The notes below the pieces were generated by a model that worked only from the letters and a program-made list of their open reading frames with translations, was not told where the DNA came from and did not search any database. A stretch of DNA of 64,000 nucleotides from assembly GCA_963752505.1 (NCBI GenBank), contig CAVVYM010000006.1:124001-188000 (forward strand), read 5' to 3'. Source of the stretch: JACJWR01 sp963752505 (GTDB taxonomy: Bacteria; Actinomycetota; Actinomycetes; S36-B12; UBA10799). The position numbers and the translations under genes were made by a program. Below are positions 1 to 8,961 of the stretch, one piece after another; the first letter of the stretch is position 1, and each line of letters begins with the position of its first letter.

Positions 1-172
1 TGTCGAGGGTGACACTTCGGTCACTTTCCACGTGGACGTCGTAGACCAGGCCCAGGTCCACCACGTTGATGCCCAGTTCCGGGTCAACGACATCGCGCAT
101 CGCCTCGAACACGTCCGAGGGGTCCAGTGTCCCGTTGCTGGTCTGATCGGACGCGGTTGTGGTCTCAGTCAT
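1..172 (-). CDS. sufT: SufT-like MIP18/DUF59 Fe-S assembly protein (3' end cut by window)
   Basis: The N-terminal 57 residues are visible and the rest lies off the left edge. After a Thr/Ser-rich leader the sequence runs into a DPSDVFEAMRDVVDPELGIN stretch and then NVVDLGLVYDV, the signature start of the MIP18/DUF59 (PaaD/SufT) family. Members act as auxiliary factors in Fe-S cluster maturation. Its ATG overlaps the sufU stop codon in an ATGA, so it is the last visible gene of the suf operon and should be translationally coupled. The role follows from family and context (last gene of suf operons in mycobacteria); the catalytic part cannot be checked here. Confidence 0.85.
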   Translation of the reverse strand, partial: MTETTTASDQTSNGTLDPSDVFEAMRDVVDPELGINVVDLGLVYDVHVESDRSVTLD

Positions 173-663
173 GCTGTCGTCTCCTCGTGGTTGGCCGCCT
201 GGTGGGCGGCGAGTGCTTGGGCCACGGCGTCTTTCCAGGCCATCCATCCGAGCAAGGCGCACTTGACTCGCGCGGGGTACTTTGCCACGCCAGCGAAGGC
301 CACGGCGTCGCCGAGCACGTCCTCGTCCGGCTCGTAGTCTGCGGCTCCCGCCTGCAACATGGCAACGAGCTCGTCCACCGCCGCCATGCCGGCGGACACC
401 GGCAGCCCGTCGAGCTGGCTGAACAACACGCTCTCGGAGGCCTGCGAAATGGAGCAGCCGGAGCCGTCGTAGGACAACCAGACTCGGGGATCCTTGCTGG
501 ATGCGCCGTCCGACCAGTCCAACCTCACACGGAGGTTCACTTCATCGCCGCAGGTTGGGTTGACGTGATGGACCTCCACGTCGAAGGGTTCCGTGAGGCC
601 CTTGCCCTCCGGGCTGCGGTAGTGATCCAAGATGATCTCTTGGTACATCTGCTCGAGGTTCAT
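169..663 (-). CDS. sufU: SufU, zinc-dependent sulfurtransferase of the SUF system
   Basis: A 164-residue IscU/SufU-like protein. The start MNLEQMYQEIILDHYRSP is typical of Gram-positive SufU. The zinc or sulfur ligands are visible as Cys38-x-Asp40, Cys70 and Cys135, and the roughly 20-residue insertion before Cys135 is the feature separating SufU from IscU. In Firmicutes SufU accepts persulfide sulfur from SufS through zinc-ligand swapping and passes it to SufBCD. The start ATG overlaps the sufS stop (ATGA) and the stop overlaps sufT, giving a tightly coupled sufS-sufU-sufT tail. Reading frame intact. Confidence 0.95.
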   Translation of the reverse strand: MNLEQMYQEIILDHYRSPEGKGLTEPFDVEVHHVNPTCGDEVNLRVRLDWSDGASSKDPRVWLSYDGSGCSISQASESVLFSQLDGLPVSAGMAAVDELVAMLQAGAADYEPDEDVLGDAVAFAGVAKYPARVKCALLGWMAWKDAVAQALAAHQAANHEETTA

Positions 664-1954
664 TTCCGTACCCCGAAGAAGTCTTGTGCCGCATGCACCC
701 CTTCGACGAGGGAGTCCACATCGGCAGTGCTGTTGTAGATGTAGAACGAAGCCCGGGTGGTCGCGGGCACGCCGAACCGGCGGCACACCGGCCAGGCACA
801 GTGGTGGCCCACTCGCACGGCCACTCCCCGATCGTCGAGCACCTGGCCGACATCGTGGGGATGCAGACCGGCAACGGTAAAGCTCACCGCGGACCCTCGA
901 TCGACCGGCTCCACCGGGCCGATGATGTCGACGCCCGCAATCGCCTCCAACCGCATGAGGGCGTAGGAGGTCAGCGAGTGTTCGTGCTCGGCCACCTTGG
1001 CCATCCCGATGCGATCCAGGTAGTCGCACCCCGCTGCCAGGCCTACGGCCTGCGCGGTCATGGGCACGCCCGCCTCAAAGCGCTGCGGGGGCGCGGCGAA
1101 TGTTGACGCCGCCATGGTCACATTGGCGATCATCGAGCCGCCCGAAATGAACGGCGGCATCGCCTCCAGCACCTCGGGGCGCCCCCACAAGACGCCGATG
1201 CCCGTGGGTCCGAGCATCTTGTGGCCACTCCAGGCCACCAAGTCCGCGCCCATCGCCCACACATCCATCGGCTGATGCGGCACGGACTGGCAGGCATCCA
1301 CGAGCGACAGGGCACCGACCTCTCGGGCCCGACGAACCAAGAACTCCACCGGGTTCAACGTGCCCAAGATGTTCGACTGGTGCACCACGGCCATGATTTT
1401 GGTGCGCTGCGTCAGGAGTTCGTCGAGGTCACTCAGGTCCAGCCGGCCGTCGTCGGTCATGCGGGATCCACCGCAAGGTCGCGCCAGTCTTGAGCGCGAC
1501 CTGCTGCCAGGGCACCAAGTTGGCATGGTGTTCCATCTCGGTGATGAGGATCTCGTCACCCGGGCCGAGCACGAACATCGGATCGGCAGGGTGGCCGAGT
1601 CGAGCCAGATCCGTGGAATTGCTGAACGCGTAGGCCACCAGGTTGATGGACTCCGTCGCGTTCTTCGTGAACACGATCTCCGGCGGCATGGCCTGAACGA
1701 AGCCAGCGATGGTGGCCCGCGCTGACTCGTAGGCCTCCGTCGCTTCCTCCGCCAATTGGTGAGCGCCGCGATGCACCGCGGCGTTGTGCCGCTCGTAGAA
1801 GTTGCGCTCTGCATTCAGCACCTCAAGCGGCTTTTGCGACGTCGCAGCGCTATCGAGGTAGACCAGCGGCTTGCCGCCGCGCACGGTGCGCGACAGCAGG
1901 GGGAAGTCGCGCTTGATCGCGTCGACGTCCAGAACGGTCCACAGCGACGCTCAC
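660..1954 (-). CDS. sufS: SufS cysteine desulfurase, frame disrupted twice
   Basis: A PLP enzyme that releases sulfur from cysteine as a persulfide for SufU/SufB. Motifs span two frames: the N-terminal KPLVYLDSAATSQKP block, the PLP-lysine region SGHKMLGPTGIGVLWG and the catalytic cysteine in VGHHCAWPVCRR. A one-base shift near 1460-1464 breaks the join between KTGATLRWIP and MTDDGRLDLSDLDELL; removing one base restores a normal protein. A second one-base excess near 1930-1950 separates the expected GTG start, which overlaps the sufC stop as GTGA, from the conserved DAIKRDFPLLSRTV. Corrected length is about 430 residues, normal for SufS. SUF is the only visible Fe-S system, so sequence error is likelier than true loss. 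Confidence 0.9.
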
Positions 1955-2712
1955 GCAGTGGTTGCCGCAGCGGCAAATTGTTCGTAGCCGTGGGCGTCGA
2001 TCTGCTCGGCCAACTCGGGCCCGCCGGAAGCCACGATCCGCCCATCGATGACCACGTGAACGTAGTCAGTCGGGATGAGTTTCAGCAGCCGCGTGGTGTG
2101 CGTGATGAGCAGGATTCCGGTGCCCTCCGCGCGAACCCGGTTCACCCCGTCGGAGACGACCTTCAGTGCGTCGACGTCAAGGCCCGAGTCGGTCTCGTCG
2201 AGCACCGCGATGGCGGGCTTGAGTAGTTCCAACTGCAGGATCTCGTGACGCTTGCGCTCGCCACCGGAGAAGCCTTCGTTGACATTGCGCTGGGCGAACT
2301 CCGGGTCGACCTTGAGATCGGCCATGGCCTGCTTCATGTCCTTCATCCAAGTCCGCAGTTTGGGCGCCTCACCCTTCACCGCGGTGACCGCCGTGCGCAG
2401 GAAGTTCGACACCGACACGCCGGGCACCTCAACCGGGTACTGCATGGCCAGGAAGAGACCCGCCCGAGCGCGCTCGTCGACGCTCATATCGAGCACGTCT
2501 TGACCGTCGAGGGTCACCGAGCCGGAGGTGATCTCGTAGCGCGGGTGACCTGCGATGGAGTAGGCCAGGGTGGACTTTCCGGAGCCGTTGGGGCCCATGA
2601 TGGCGTGGGTCTGACCCGACTCGAGGGTCAGATCGAGCCCGCGCAGGATTTCTTTCGAGCCGCCGTCGGCCTCCACCGAAACGTGCAGGTCGGAAATGGC
2701 AAGGGTGGTCAT
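1951..2712 (-). CDS. sufC: SufC, ABC-type ATPase of the SufBCD scaffold
   Basis: A 253-residue cytoplasmic ABC ATPase that powers the SufBCD Fe-S scaffold and is not a transporter. Walker A GPNGSGKS lies at residues 40-47, the modified signature FSGGERK at 148-154 and Walker B AVLDETDSGLD at 169-179; the DETDSGLD form is characteristic of SufC. It lies downstream of sufD and the small Rieske gene. Its stop codon is overlapped by the GTG proposed as the sufS start. Frame intact. Confidence 0.97.
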   Translation of the reverse strand: MTTLAISDLHVSVEADGGSKEILRGLDLTLESGQTHAIMGPNGSGKSTLAYSIAGHPRYEITSGSVTLDGQDVLDMSVDERARAGLFLAMQYPVEVPGVSVSNFLRTAVTAVKGEAPKLRTWMKDMKQAMADLKVDPEFAQRNVNEGFSGGERKRHEILQLELLKPAIAVLDETDSGLDVDALKVVSDGVNRVRAEGTGILLITHTTRLLKLIPTDYVHVVIDGRIVASGGPELAEQIDAHGYEQFAAAATTA

Positions 2713-2733
2713 GTGTGGGGTCCTCTCAGGTGG

Positions 2734-3063
2734 TTAGGCGACGCTCACGAGCACGCGGGCGTCGGGGCCGCTGCCGGAGATCTTGGTTGCGAAAGTGGCG
2801 ATGGGCTCGTTGGCGGGAAGGCAGGTGGGGTTGCCGGTGCGCAGGTCGAACTGCGACCCGTGCAGCCAGCACTCGATGAAGCACCCCTCGACGTCGCCCT
2901 CGGAGAGCGACACGTCGGCGTGCGAGCACCTGTCATCGACGGCGTACACCTCGCCGCTGGTGCGGACCACAGCCAACGCCCTCCCATCCACCACGATGCG
3001 GGTGGCTTCCCCTTCAGTGAGGTCGCCGAGGCGAGCCACATCGCGGAACGTATCCTCAGACAT
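2734..3063 (-). CDS. Rieske-type [2Fe-2S] ferredoxin in the suf operon
   Basis: A 109-residue soluble Rieske protein of the kind that serves as small subunit of non-heme iron dioxygenases. The cluster ligands are Cys46-x-His48 and Cys65-x2-His68, the canonical CxH...CxxH pair. No membrane anchor or signal is present, so it should be cytoplasmic. It sits between sufD and sufC. The start was placed at MSEDTFRDVA because it overlaps the end of sufD; a longer open frame upstream would run into sufD. A Rieske gene at this position is common in actinobacterial suf operons. A role as electron donor or early cluster client is inference. Confidence 0.92.
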   Translation of the reverse strand: MSEDTFRDVARLGDLTEGEATRIVVDGRALAVVRTSGEVYAVDDRCSHADVSLSEGDVEGCFIECWLHGSQFDLRTGNPTCLPANEPIATFATKISGSGPDARVLVSVA

Positions 3064-4219
3064 CGCTATCGTCCTCGTCGCTTCCCAGATTCTGGTAGCC
3101 CAACTCGGATTCCACCGCCCGTAGCAGCCGCTCGCGCAGTGCCGCGACGGGGATCCGGTCGAGCACCTCCGCGAAGAAGCCGATGACGACCAGGCGCCGG
3201 GCCGCGTCCTCGGTGATGCCTCGCGATTGCAGGTAGAAGAGTTGCTCGTCGTCGAACCGGCCGGTCGCGCTGGCATGCCCGGCGCCGGCGATCTCGCCCG
3301 TCTCGATCTCCAGATTCGGCACCGAGTCTGCCCGGGCACCGTCGGTGAGCACCAGGTTGCGGTTGAGTTCGTAGGTGTCCGTCCCCACTGCTGCCGAGCG
3401 AATCAGCACGTCGCCAATCCATACGGTGCGTGCTGAGGCGCCTTGCAGGGCACCCTTGTAGGTGACGCGGGAACGACAGTGCGGCGTTGCGTGATCCACG
3501 AACTGACGGTGCTCGATGTGCTGACCGGAGTCGGCGAAGTAGACGCCCAGGAGTTCGGCGTCGCCGCCAGGCGCCGCATAGTCGACGCTCGACACGATGC
3601 GCACGAGGTCGCCACCGAGGGACACGTTCATGCCGGTGAAGTTCGCGTCGCGGCCGAGTCGAGCGTGCTGATGGGCCGCGTGAACAGCCTCATCGTCCCA
3701 GTCCTGCACCGAGATGAGTACCAGATTGGCACCCTCGGCGAGGTCCGCCTCAACGATTGCAGCGTGGGCGCCGCCGCCCGAATGGTCGCAGACGACGACG
3801 GCCTGCGCGTAGGCGCCCAGCCGAATCAAGGTACGTCCGGCCGTGGTGGAGCCATCACCGACCAGCGACACAACAATCGGCTCGCCGACCACGGTCTCGG
3901 CCGGCACGTCAACGAACACCACGGATTCGACTGCCTCTGCCACCCGGGCGGAGATTCGGTCGGTGGGCAGCCAGATGCCAGCCACTCTGGTGTCATCGGC
4001 GGGCAGCACCGTGGCCACCACCGGCTCGGTGGCGGTGAAGACCACCTTCGCCTCGCCGGTCAGCGCGGCATCGTCGTGCAGGCCCGCGAGCCGATCAAGC
4101 GGCGTGAAACGCCACTGTTCTTCGCGGCCGGTGGGCACCGGAAAGTCCGCCGCGTGTTCGGACGCGATGGACGGAGCGAGGTCCGTCGGCGGCGCTTCGG
4201 GGGTTGCAGTGGCCGACAT
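3056..4219 (-). CDS. sufD: SufD, Fe-S scaffold subunit
   Basis: A 387-residue SufD, the partner of SufB and SufC in the Fe-S assembly scaffold. It shows the N-terminal SufD signature around VPTGREEQWRFTPLDRL, the beta-helix core, and the C-terminal GRFDDEQLFYLQSRGITEDA block shared with SufB. The start ATG (4219) overlaps the sufB stop as TGATG, implying coupled translation and equimolar production. The end overlaps the start of the Rieske gene by 8 bases. Frame intact. Confidence 0.96.
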   Translation of the reverse strand: MSATATPEAPPTDLAPSIASEHAADFPVPTGREEQWRFTPLDRLAGLHDDAALTGEAKVVFTATEPVVATVLPADDTRVAGIWLPTDRISARVAEAVESVVFVDVPAETVVGEPIVVSLVGDGSTTAGRTLIRLGAYAQAVVVCDHSGGGAHAAIVEADLAEGANLVLISVQDWDDEAVHAAHQHARLGRDANFTGMNVSLGGDLVRIVSSVDYAAPGGDAELLGVYFADSGQHIEHRQFVDHATPHCRSRVTYKGALQGASARTVWIGDVLIRSAAVGTDTYELNRNLVLTDGARADSVPNLEIETGEIAGAGHASATGRFDDEQLFYLQSRGITEDAARRLVVIGFFAEVLDRIPVAALRERLLRAVESELGYQNLGSDEDDSDV

Positions 4220-5633
4220 CAGCCGACGGCTCCTTCCATTTGGAGTTCGATGAGCCGGTTCAGTTCGAGGGCGTATTCCATAGGCAGTTCGCGGGCGATG
4301 GGCTCCACGAAACCACGCACGATCATGGCCATGGCCTCCTCTTCGGTGAGGCCGCGAGACATGAGGTAGAACAACTGGTCCTCGCTGACCTTGCTGACGG
4401 TGGCTTCGTGACCCATCGACACATCGTCTTCGCGCACGTCCACGTAGGGGTAGGTGTCCGACCGGGAAATGTCGTCGACCAGCAGAGCATCGCAACGCAC
4501 CGTGCTTGCGGAATGGTGGGCACCTTCTTGCACCTGCACCAGGCCGCGGTAGGACGTGCGGCCACCGCCTCGAGCGACCGACTTCGACACGATCGAGCTC
4601 GACGTGTGCGGCGCGGCGTGCACCATCTTGGCGCCCGCGTCCTGGTGCTGGCCCTCACCCGCGAAGGCGATCGACAGCGTCTCGCCCTTGGCGTGTGCGC
4701 CGATGAGCCAGACCGCCGGGTACTTCATGGTGACTTTGGATCCGATGTTGCCGTCGATCCACTCCATCGTGGCACCCTCGTGGGCGACTGCTCGCTTCGT
4801 GACGAGGTTGTAGACGTTGTTGGACCAGTTCTGGATGGTCGTGTAGCGGCAGCGTGCGTCCTTCTTCACGATGATCTCCACGACCGCGGAGTGCAGCGAG
4901 TCGCTGGAGTAGATCGGCGCGGTGCAGCCCTCGACGTAGTGCACGTAGGCACCTTCGTCGACGATGATCAGGGTGCGCTCGAACTGGCCCATGTTCTCGG
5001 TGTTGATGCGGAAGTAGGCCTGCAGCGGGATGTCGACGTGCACGCCCGGGCGGGACGTAGATGAAGGATCCGCCGGACCACACGGCGGTGTTCAGCGCGG
5101 CGAACTTGTTGTCTCCGGCGGGGATTACGGTGCCGAAGTACTCCTCAAAAAGTTCTGGGTGCTCCTTCAGCCCGGTGTCGGTGTCGAGGAAGATGCACAC
5201 CCTGTTCCTCCAGGTCCTCGCGGATCTTGTGGTAGACCACCTCAGACTCATACTGCGCCGCAACACCGGCAACCAGGCGCTGCTTCTCCGCCTCGGGGAT
5301 CCCCAACTTGTCGTAGGTGTTCTTGATGTCGTCTGGCAGGTCCTCCCAGTCGGTGGCCTGCTTCTCGGTGGATCGCACAAAGTACTTGATGTTGTCGAAG
5401 TCGATTCCGGACAGATCCGAACCCCAGGTCGGCATCGGCTTTCGCCCGAACAGATTGAGGGACCGCAAACGCATGTCGAGCATCCACTCGGGCTCGTTCT
5501 TCAGCGCACTGATGTCTCGCACAACAAGTTCGCTCAGGCCCCGCTGGGCCGCGGCGCCAGCTGCGTCGGGGTCATGCCAGCCGTACTCGTACGTTCCGAG
5601 GCCCTCGAGCTCCGGGTGAGCCACATCAGTCAT
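4219..5633 (-). CDS. sufB: SufB, Fe-S scaffold subunit, frame disrupted twice
   Basis: The main Fe-S scaffold subunit. Its sequence is spread over three frames: residues from MTDVAHPELEGLGTYEYGW to HKIREDLEEQGV, then IFLDTDTGLKEHPELFEEYF to GGSFIYVPPG, then HVDIPLQAYFRINTENMGQF to the C-terminus. The breaks lie near 5194-5199 and 5044-5052, each explained by one extra base; at the second, removing one G restores VPPGVHVDIPLQ. The corrected protein is about 470 residues, the family norm, and all conserved blocks are present. The start has a GAGGAA Shine-Dalgarno. Because SufB is expected to be essential here, I treat the shifts as probable sequencing errors. Confidence 0.93.
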
Positions 5634-5637
5634 GCTG

Positions 5638-6393
5638 TCAGTTCCTCTCTATCGAGTGGGCGGCCGACGGAGTCGAATCCGCGGCGGGGAGGTTCGGGAT
5701 GGGCATGGTTGGTGTCGGAATAATGGTGGTGCAGACGCCGTCGCCGGAGGCGATGGTGGCCAGGCGGGTGACGTGCACTCCGAGAAGTTGGGCGAAGGCC
5801 TCGCGCTCCGCCTCGCACAGTTGGGGGAACTCCTCCGCCACGTGCGCCACCGGGCAGTGGTGCTGGCACAGTTGCAGACCCCGCGGTCCCGGGGATGCGC
5901 TCGCCGCGTAGCCGTCGTCGGAGAGTCGGGCAGCGAGCGCATCCACCCGGCCAGCGGGGTCGGCCGACGTGCTGACCTCGGCATACCGACGCACCACCTC
6001 GGCGGCGCGTTGGCGGGCAAATTCTGTGACCGCGTCCGATCCAAAATTCTCCGCGAGAAAGCGCAACGCAGCCACTGCGACGTCGTCGTAGGACGATTCA
6101 AACGCGTCACGACCCTCCGCGGTCAAGGAGTAGTAGCGCGCCGGCCGCCCCCGACCACGGCGTGGAGTGGGCCCGAACGGACGCTCGTCGGCGGCTTCCG
6201 CGTAGCCGCCGTCGATCAGGGTGTCGAGGTGCTTGCGCACTGCAGTGCCGGTGAGGAGAAGTCGACTGGCGATCTCGCCGGCGGTCAGCGTCCCCTCTAT
6301 CAACAGCGCACGGGCGACTCGTGCGGTGGCATCGCTGAGACCAAGGCGACCCGACACGGCGGGGCCAGCGGCAGGGGGGTCAGCGATTTTCAC
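5638..6393 (-). CDS. sufR: SufR, Fe-S-sensing repressor of the suf operon
   Basis: A 251-residue ArsR/DeoR-like regulator. A winged helix-turn-helix occupies about residues 20-95 (AGEIASRLLLTGTAVRKHLD), followed by a C-terminal domain with Cys176, Cys180, Cys193 and Cys221, the SufR cluster-ligand pattern. The known role is to bind a [4Fe-4S] cluster and repress suf when clusters are plentiful. It is the first gene of the operon; its stop lies 4 bases before the sufB start. The GTG start is chosen because a -10-like hexamer lies 6 nt upstream, suggesting a leaderless mRNA. Confidence 0.95.
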   Translation of the reverse strand: MKIADPPAAGPAVSGRLGLSDATARVARALLIEGTLTAGEIASRLLLTGTAVRKHLDTLIDGGYAEAADERPFGPTPRRGRGRPARYYSLTAEGRDAFESSYDDVAVAALRFLAENFGSDAVTEFARQRAAEVVRRYAEVSTSADPAGRVDALAARLSDDGYAASASPGPRGLQLCQHHCPVAHVAEEFPQLCEAEREAFAQLLGVHVTRLATIASGDGVCTTIIPTPTMPIPNLPAADSTPSAAHSIERN

Positions 6394-6406
6394 AACCTCA
6401 TTGTTG
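6393..6406. promoter_or_regulatory. Candidate SufR operator, CAAC-N6-GTTG
   Basis: The plus strand reads CAACCTCATTGTTG, a perfect CAAC-N6-GTTG inverted repeat. This is the half-site arrangement described for cyanobacterial SufR. It covers the predicted -10 hexamer and touches the first base of the sufR start codon, an ideal place for autorepression. Mycobacterial SufR sites are described differently, so the assignment to SufR is inference from position and pattern. Confidence 0.5.
6400..6405 (-). promoter_or_regulatory. Candidate -10 element of the suf operon promoter (leaderless sufR)
   Basis: On the minus strand AACAAT lies exactly 6 nt before the sufR GTG, so transcription would start at or next to the start codon. 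A weak TTGCAC -35-like hexamer lies 16 nt further upstream. No Shine-Dalgarno sequence is visible. The hexamer matches 4 of 6 positions of TATAAT. Confidence 0.45.
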
Positions 6407-6508
6407 CCTATTTCCGGTCAGGTGCAACAGGGGGGTTCGTCGCACGCCTTCAACCGATCCTCGCCAGCGAATCGTCGCAGCACCGCAGACAGCCTTCGCA
6501 TCGTCGGG

Positions 6509-6514
6509 TAGCGT
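6509..6514 (+). promoter_or_regulatory. Leaderless -10 hexamer for the TMEM175-like gene
   Basis: TAGCGT fits the actinobacterial TANNNT consensus and lies 7 nt before the ATG at 6522, with no Shine-Dalgarno sequence in between. It supports ATG 6522 over the upstream in-frame GTG at 6513. Confidence 0.4.
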
Positions 6515-6521
6515 GCCAGCC

Positions 6522-7175
6522 ATGTCCCGCGATTTCGCTTGGCAGCGGCCGCCGACAGCTGAATCCGTGTCCCGGCTTGTAAATTTCACAGACGCTGTTG
6601 CCGGCATCGCCGTAACTCTGCTCGTACTGCCGATGCTGGACATCGAACCGCCGACCGACGGTGAGTCACTGTGGTCCGTGATGGGGGCGAACTCAGGTAT
6701 CTTCCTTGCGTTCGCCATCTCGTTTGCGATCACCCTGAGTTTTTGGCGCAAGCACCATCGCATGCTGGACGGCTTGCAGTCGTTCACCCCGCAACTCGTC
6801 TGGCTCAACGGCTTCTGGCTGGCGGCCCTCGTCTTCCTGCAGTTCCCGACCGAAATGCTCGGCCAGGCCGGTCCGGAGGGCGGCATCATGGCGCTCTACG
6901 CGGCGACCATGGCCATCATCTCGTTCCTCGGCATCGGTATGTCTTTGTACCTGCGCGGCAAGCCCGACCTGATTCCACCGGAACGACTGGTGCCGGTGGT
7001 CCAACTGAAATGGGCGCTCGTCTCGGCGGTGTACGTCGCCCTCCTGGCCCTGCTCGGACTCTTCGCACCCCAGGCGGCATTGTGGGGTCTCATCGGGCTG
7101 GCTCCGCTGGGTTGGCTGCAGTCCTGGTCCATGGGCCGGCAGCCACGTGACAAGGAGTCGCCCGCCGCCACCTAG
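6522..7175 (+). CDS. TMEM175-like potassium channel family membrane protein (DUF1211)
   Basis: A 217-residue membrane protein. The first helix carries RLVNFTD (Arg18 to Asp24), a variant of the RxxxFSD hallmark of prokaryotic TMEM175 channels, with Thr for Ser. Further hydrophobic helices follow, consistent with one six-helix repeat. Bacterial TMEM175 proteins assemble as tetramers and conduct K+ with modest selectivity. It is divergent from sufR, with about 130 bp between the starts, and directly precedes the ABC exporter genes: its TAG stop forms the first bases of the next promoter hexamer. Family assignment is firm; physiological role unknown. Confidence 0.85.
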   Translation: MSRDFAWQRPPTAESVSRLVNFTDAVAGIAVTLLVLPMLDIEPPTDGESLWSVMGANSGIFLAFAISFAITLSFWRKHHRMLDGLQSFTPQLVWLNGFWLAALVFLQFPTEMLGQAGPEGGIMALYAATMAIISFLGIGMSLYLRGKPDLIPPERLVPVVQLKWALVSAVYVALLALLGLFAPQAALWGLIGLAPLGWLQSWSMGRQPRDKESPAAT

Positions 7176-7178
7176 ACT
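7173..7178 (+). promoter_or_regulatory. Leaderless -10 hexamer for the ABC ATPase gene
   Basis: TAGACT lies 8 nt before GTG 7187 and overlaps the stop codon of the upstream gene. It fits TANNNT and no Shine-Dalgarno sequence precedes the GTG. Confidence 0.35.
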
Positions 7179-7186
7179 CGTGACTC

Positions 7187-8113
7187 GTGGTGACATCTGC
7201 TGCCGTTGCTGTGGTGGACCTTCGCGTGTCATACGGCGATGTGCGTGCGGTGGACGGCCTGACGATGACGGCCGCCCGCGCGGAGATTACCGCAGTGGTC
7301 GGCCGCAACGGTCAAGGGAAGACCACCACCGTGGAGGTCTGCGAGGGTGTTCGGCGTCCCGACTTCGGTTCCGTGCGGGTGCTCGGCCTTGATCCCATCG
7401 ACAACGGGAGCGAACTGCGCGCCCGGGTGGGAGTGATGCTGCAGGACGGTGGCATCCCGACGATGGCGCGAGCAGGCGAATACCTGAGCACTCTGGCTCG
7501 GTTCTATGCCCACCCACGTCAACCCGGGGAGCTGCTCGAGTGGTTGGGACTCACCTCGGTGGCCACGCGGCCGTACCGTCGTCTCAGCGGAGGCGAACAG
7601 CAGCGTGTGAAACTTGCCGCCGCCCTGATCGGGAGGCCTGAACTGGTGTTCCTGGACGAACCGAGCACCGGCCTGGACCCGGCTGCCCGACGCGGTATGT
7701 GGGAACTCCTGGCGGCCCTGCGCCGAGACGGCGTGTCAGTCGTCCTGACCACGCACCACATGAACGAAGCGGAGACACTGGCGGACCACATCGTGGTCGT
7801 TGAGGCGGGCCGAGTGTTGGCTGCTGGCACACTCGATGAACTAGTGGGGGGCACTGAGGACGTGCTGAGTTTCAACGGCCCGATGCACCTGGACCTTGCC
7901 AACTTGTCAGGGGTGCTCACACCGTCGGCACTGGTGAACGAGCCCTCTCCCGGTCGCTACCGAGTCACCGGCGAGGTGACGCCGCAAACCATTGCCACGG
8001 TGACGGCCTGGTGCGCACAGCACGGCGTGACGCCCCGCGACCTCCACGTGGGACGGCGTAGCCTGGAGGATCTATTCATCGACTTGGCCGACTCCGAAGA
8101 AGCATCGCCGTGA
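7187..8113 (+). CDS. ABC-2 type exporter ATP-binding subunit
   Basis: A 308-residue ABC ATPase. Walker A GRNGQGKT lies at residues 39-46 (Gln for the usual Ser), signature LSGGEQ at 134-139 and Walker B LVFLDEP at 154-160, with the switch histidine in TTHHMNEA. The C-terminal 80 residues form the extension common in drug-exporter ATPases of the DrrA/CcmA type. It overlaps the next gene by GTGA and forms a two-gene transporter with it. The same pair lies between ctaA and suf in M. tuberculosis. Substrate unknown. Confidence 0.9.
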   Translation: MVTSAAVAVVDLRVSYGDVRAVDGLTMTAARAEITAVVGRNGQGKTTTVEVCEGVRRPDFGSVRVLGLDPIDNGSELRARVGVMLQDGGIPTMARAGEYLSTLARFYAHPRQPGELLEWLGLTSVATRPYRRLSGGEQQRVKLAAALIGRPELVFLDEPSTGLDPAARRGMWELLAALRRDGVSVVLTTHHMNEAETLADHIVVVEAGRVLAAGTLDELVGGTEDVLSFNGPMHLDLANLSGVLTPSALVNEPSPGRYRVTGEVTPQTIATVTAWCAQHGVTPRDLHVGRRSLEDLFIDLADSEEASP

Positions 8114-8898
8114 CGATTCAACGCGACTACCCCGACGGCACTTGGACGGCCCGGCCGGGAGCGGCGAACCGAGCCACCCGCATCATGAGCCAGGCAACTG
8201 CGGACGTCCGATCCACACTTCGCAACGGTGAGCAACTGCTCCTTACGCTGGCGATTCCGCTGGCTCTGCTCGTCGGCCTCACCCTGTTCGACGTCGTCCC
8301 GACCGAGGATGGCGCCAACACGATCGACGTAGTGACGCCGAGCATCATTGCGCTTGCCGTGATGTCCACCGCCTTCACGTCGCTGGCCATCGCGACCGGG
8401 TTCGATCGGCGGTCGGGGACGCTAAAACTGCTGGGAACCACTCCGCTGTCCCGAGGCGAGTTGGTGGCGGCACGGGCGCTGGGCGTGCTCGCGATTGAAG
8501 TCTTGCAGATCCTGCTGATCGCGGCCGTAGCGCTGGGGCTCGGCTGGTCGCCGGCGGGCAACCTGCTGGCAGCAGTCATCCTCGTTGCCCTCGGCACGAT
8601 CGCGTTCGCAGCACTCGGTGTGGCCCTCGCCGGGGTGCTTCGTGCGGAGGCGACCCTCGCGGTGGCCAATGGGATCTACCTGCTGCTCCTGCTGGGCGGT
8701 GGAGTGGTGATTCCGCAGTCGTCCTTTCCGGCACCGCTGGCGGTCGTGGTGTCGCTGCTGCCCTCGGGTGCCCTGGCTGGCGGCCTGCGCGAAGTGCTTG
8801 CCGCCGGTGGCGGCTGGCCGTGGCTCGCAGGCGCGGTGCTCATCGGTTGGGCGGTAGCCGGATTCGCCTTGGTGTCGCGCACGTTCCGTTGGGACTAG
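8110..8898 (+). CDS. ABC-2 type exporter permease subunit
   Basis: A 262-residue integral membrane protein with about six hydrophobic segments, the first near LLLTLAIPLALLVGLTLF, and the ABC-2 layout with a long loop after the first helix. The mid-protein GFDRRSGTLKLLGTTPLSRG segment is the coupling region typical of ABC-2 permeases. The GTG start overlaps the stop of the ATPase gene. It should form the membrane channel of the exporter. Substrate unknown. Confidence 0.88.
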   Translation: MTIQRDYPDGTWTARPGAANRATRIMSQATADVRSTLRNGEQLLLTLAIPLALLVGLTLFDVVPTEDGANTIDVVTPSIIALAVMSTAFTSLAIATGFDRRSGTLKLLGTTPLSRGELVAARALGVLAIEVLQILLIAAVALGLGWSPAGNLLAAVILVALGTIAFAALGVALAGVLRAEATLAVANGIYLLLLLGGGVVIPQSSFPAPLAVVVSLLPSGALAGGLREVLAAGGGWPWLAGAVLIGWAVAGFALVSRTFRWD

Positions 8899-8949
8899 GC
8901 ACCTACCGCCCACGTATGGTCTGCCTGAGGCACATCGGCTGAAGGCAAC

Positions 8950-8955
8950 TACCAT
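8950..8955 (+). promoter_or_regulatory. Leaderless -10 hexamer for ctaA
   Basis: TACCAT lies exactly 6 nt before the ctaA ATG at 8962. It fits TANNNT; no Shine-Dalgarno sequence is present in the 60-bp gap after the permease gene. Confidence 0.45.
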
Positions 8956-8961
8956 CGACCT

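Noticed and set aside
660..5633. sufS and sufB as true pseudogenes
   Set aside because: No other Fe-S assembly system is visible in the window, corrected lengths match the family, all active-site motifs remain, and flanking suf genes are intact with normal overlaps.
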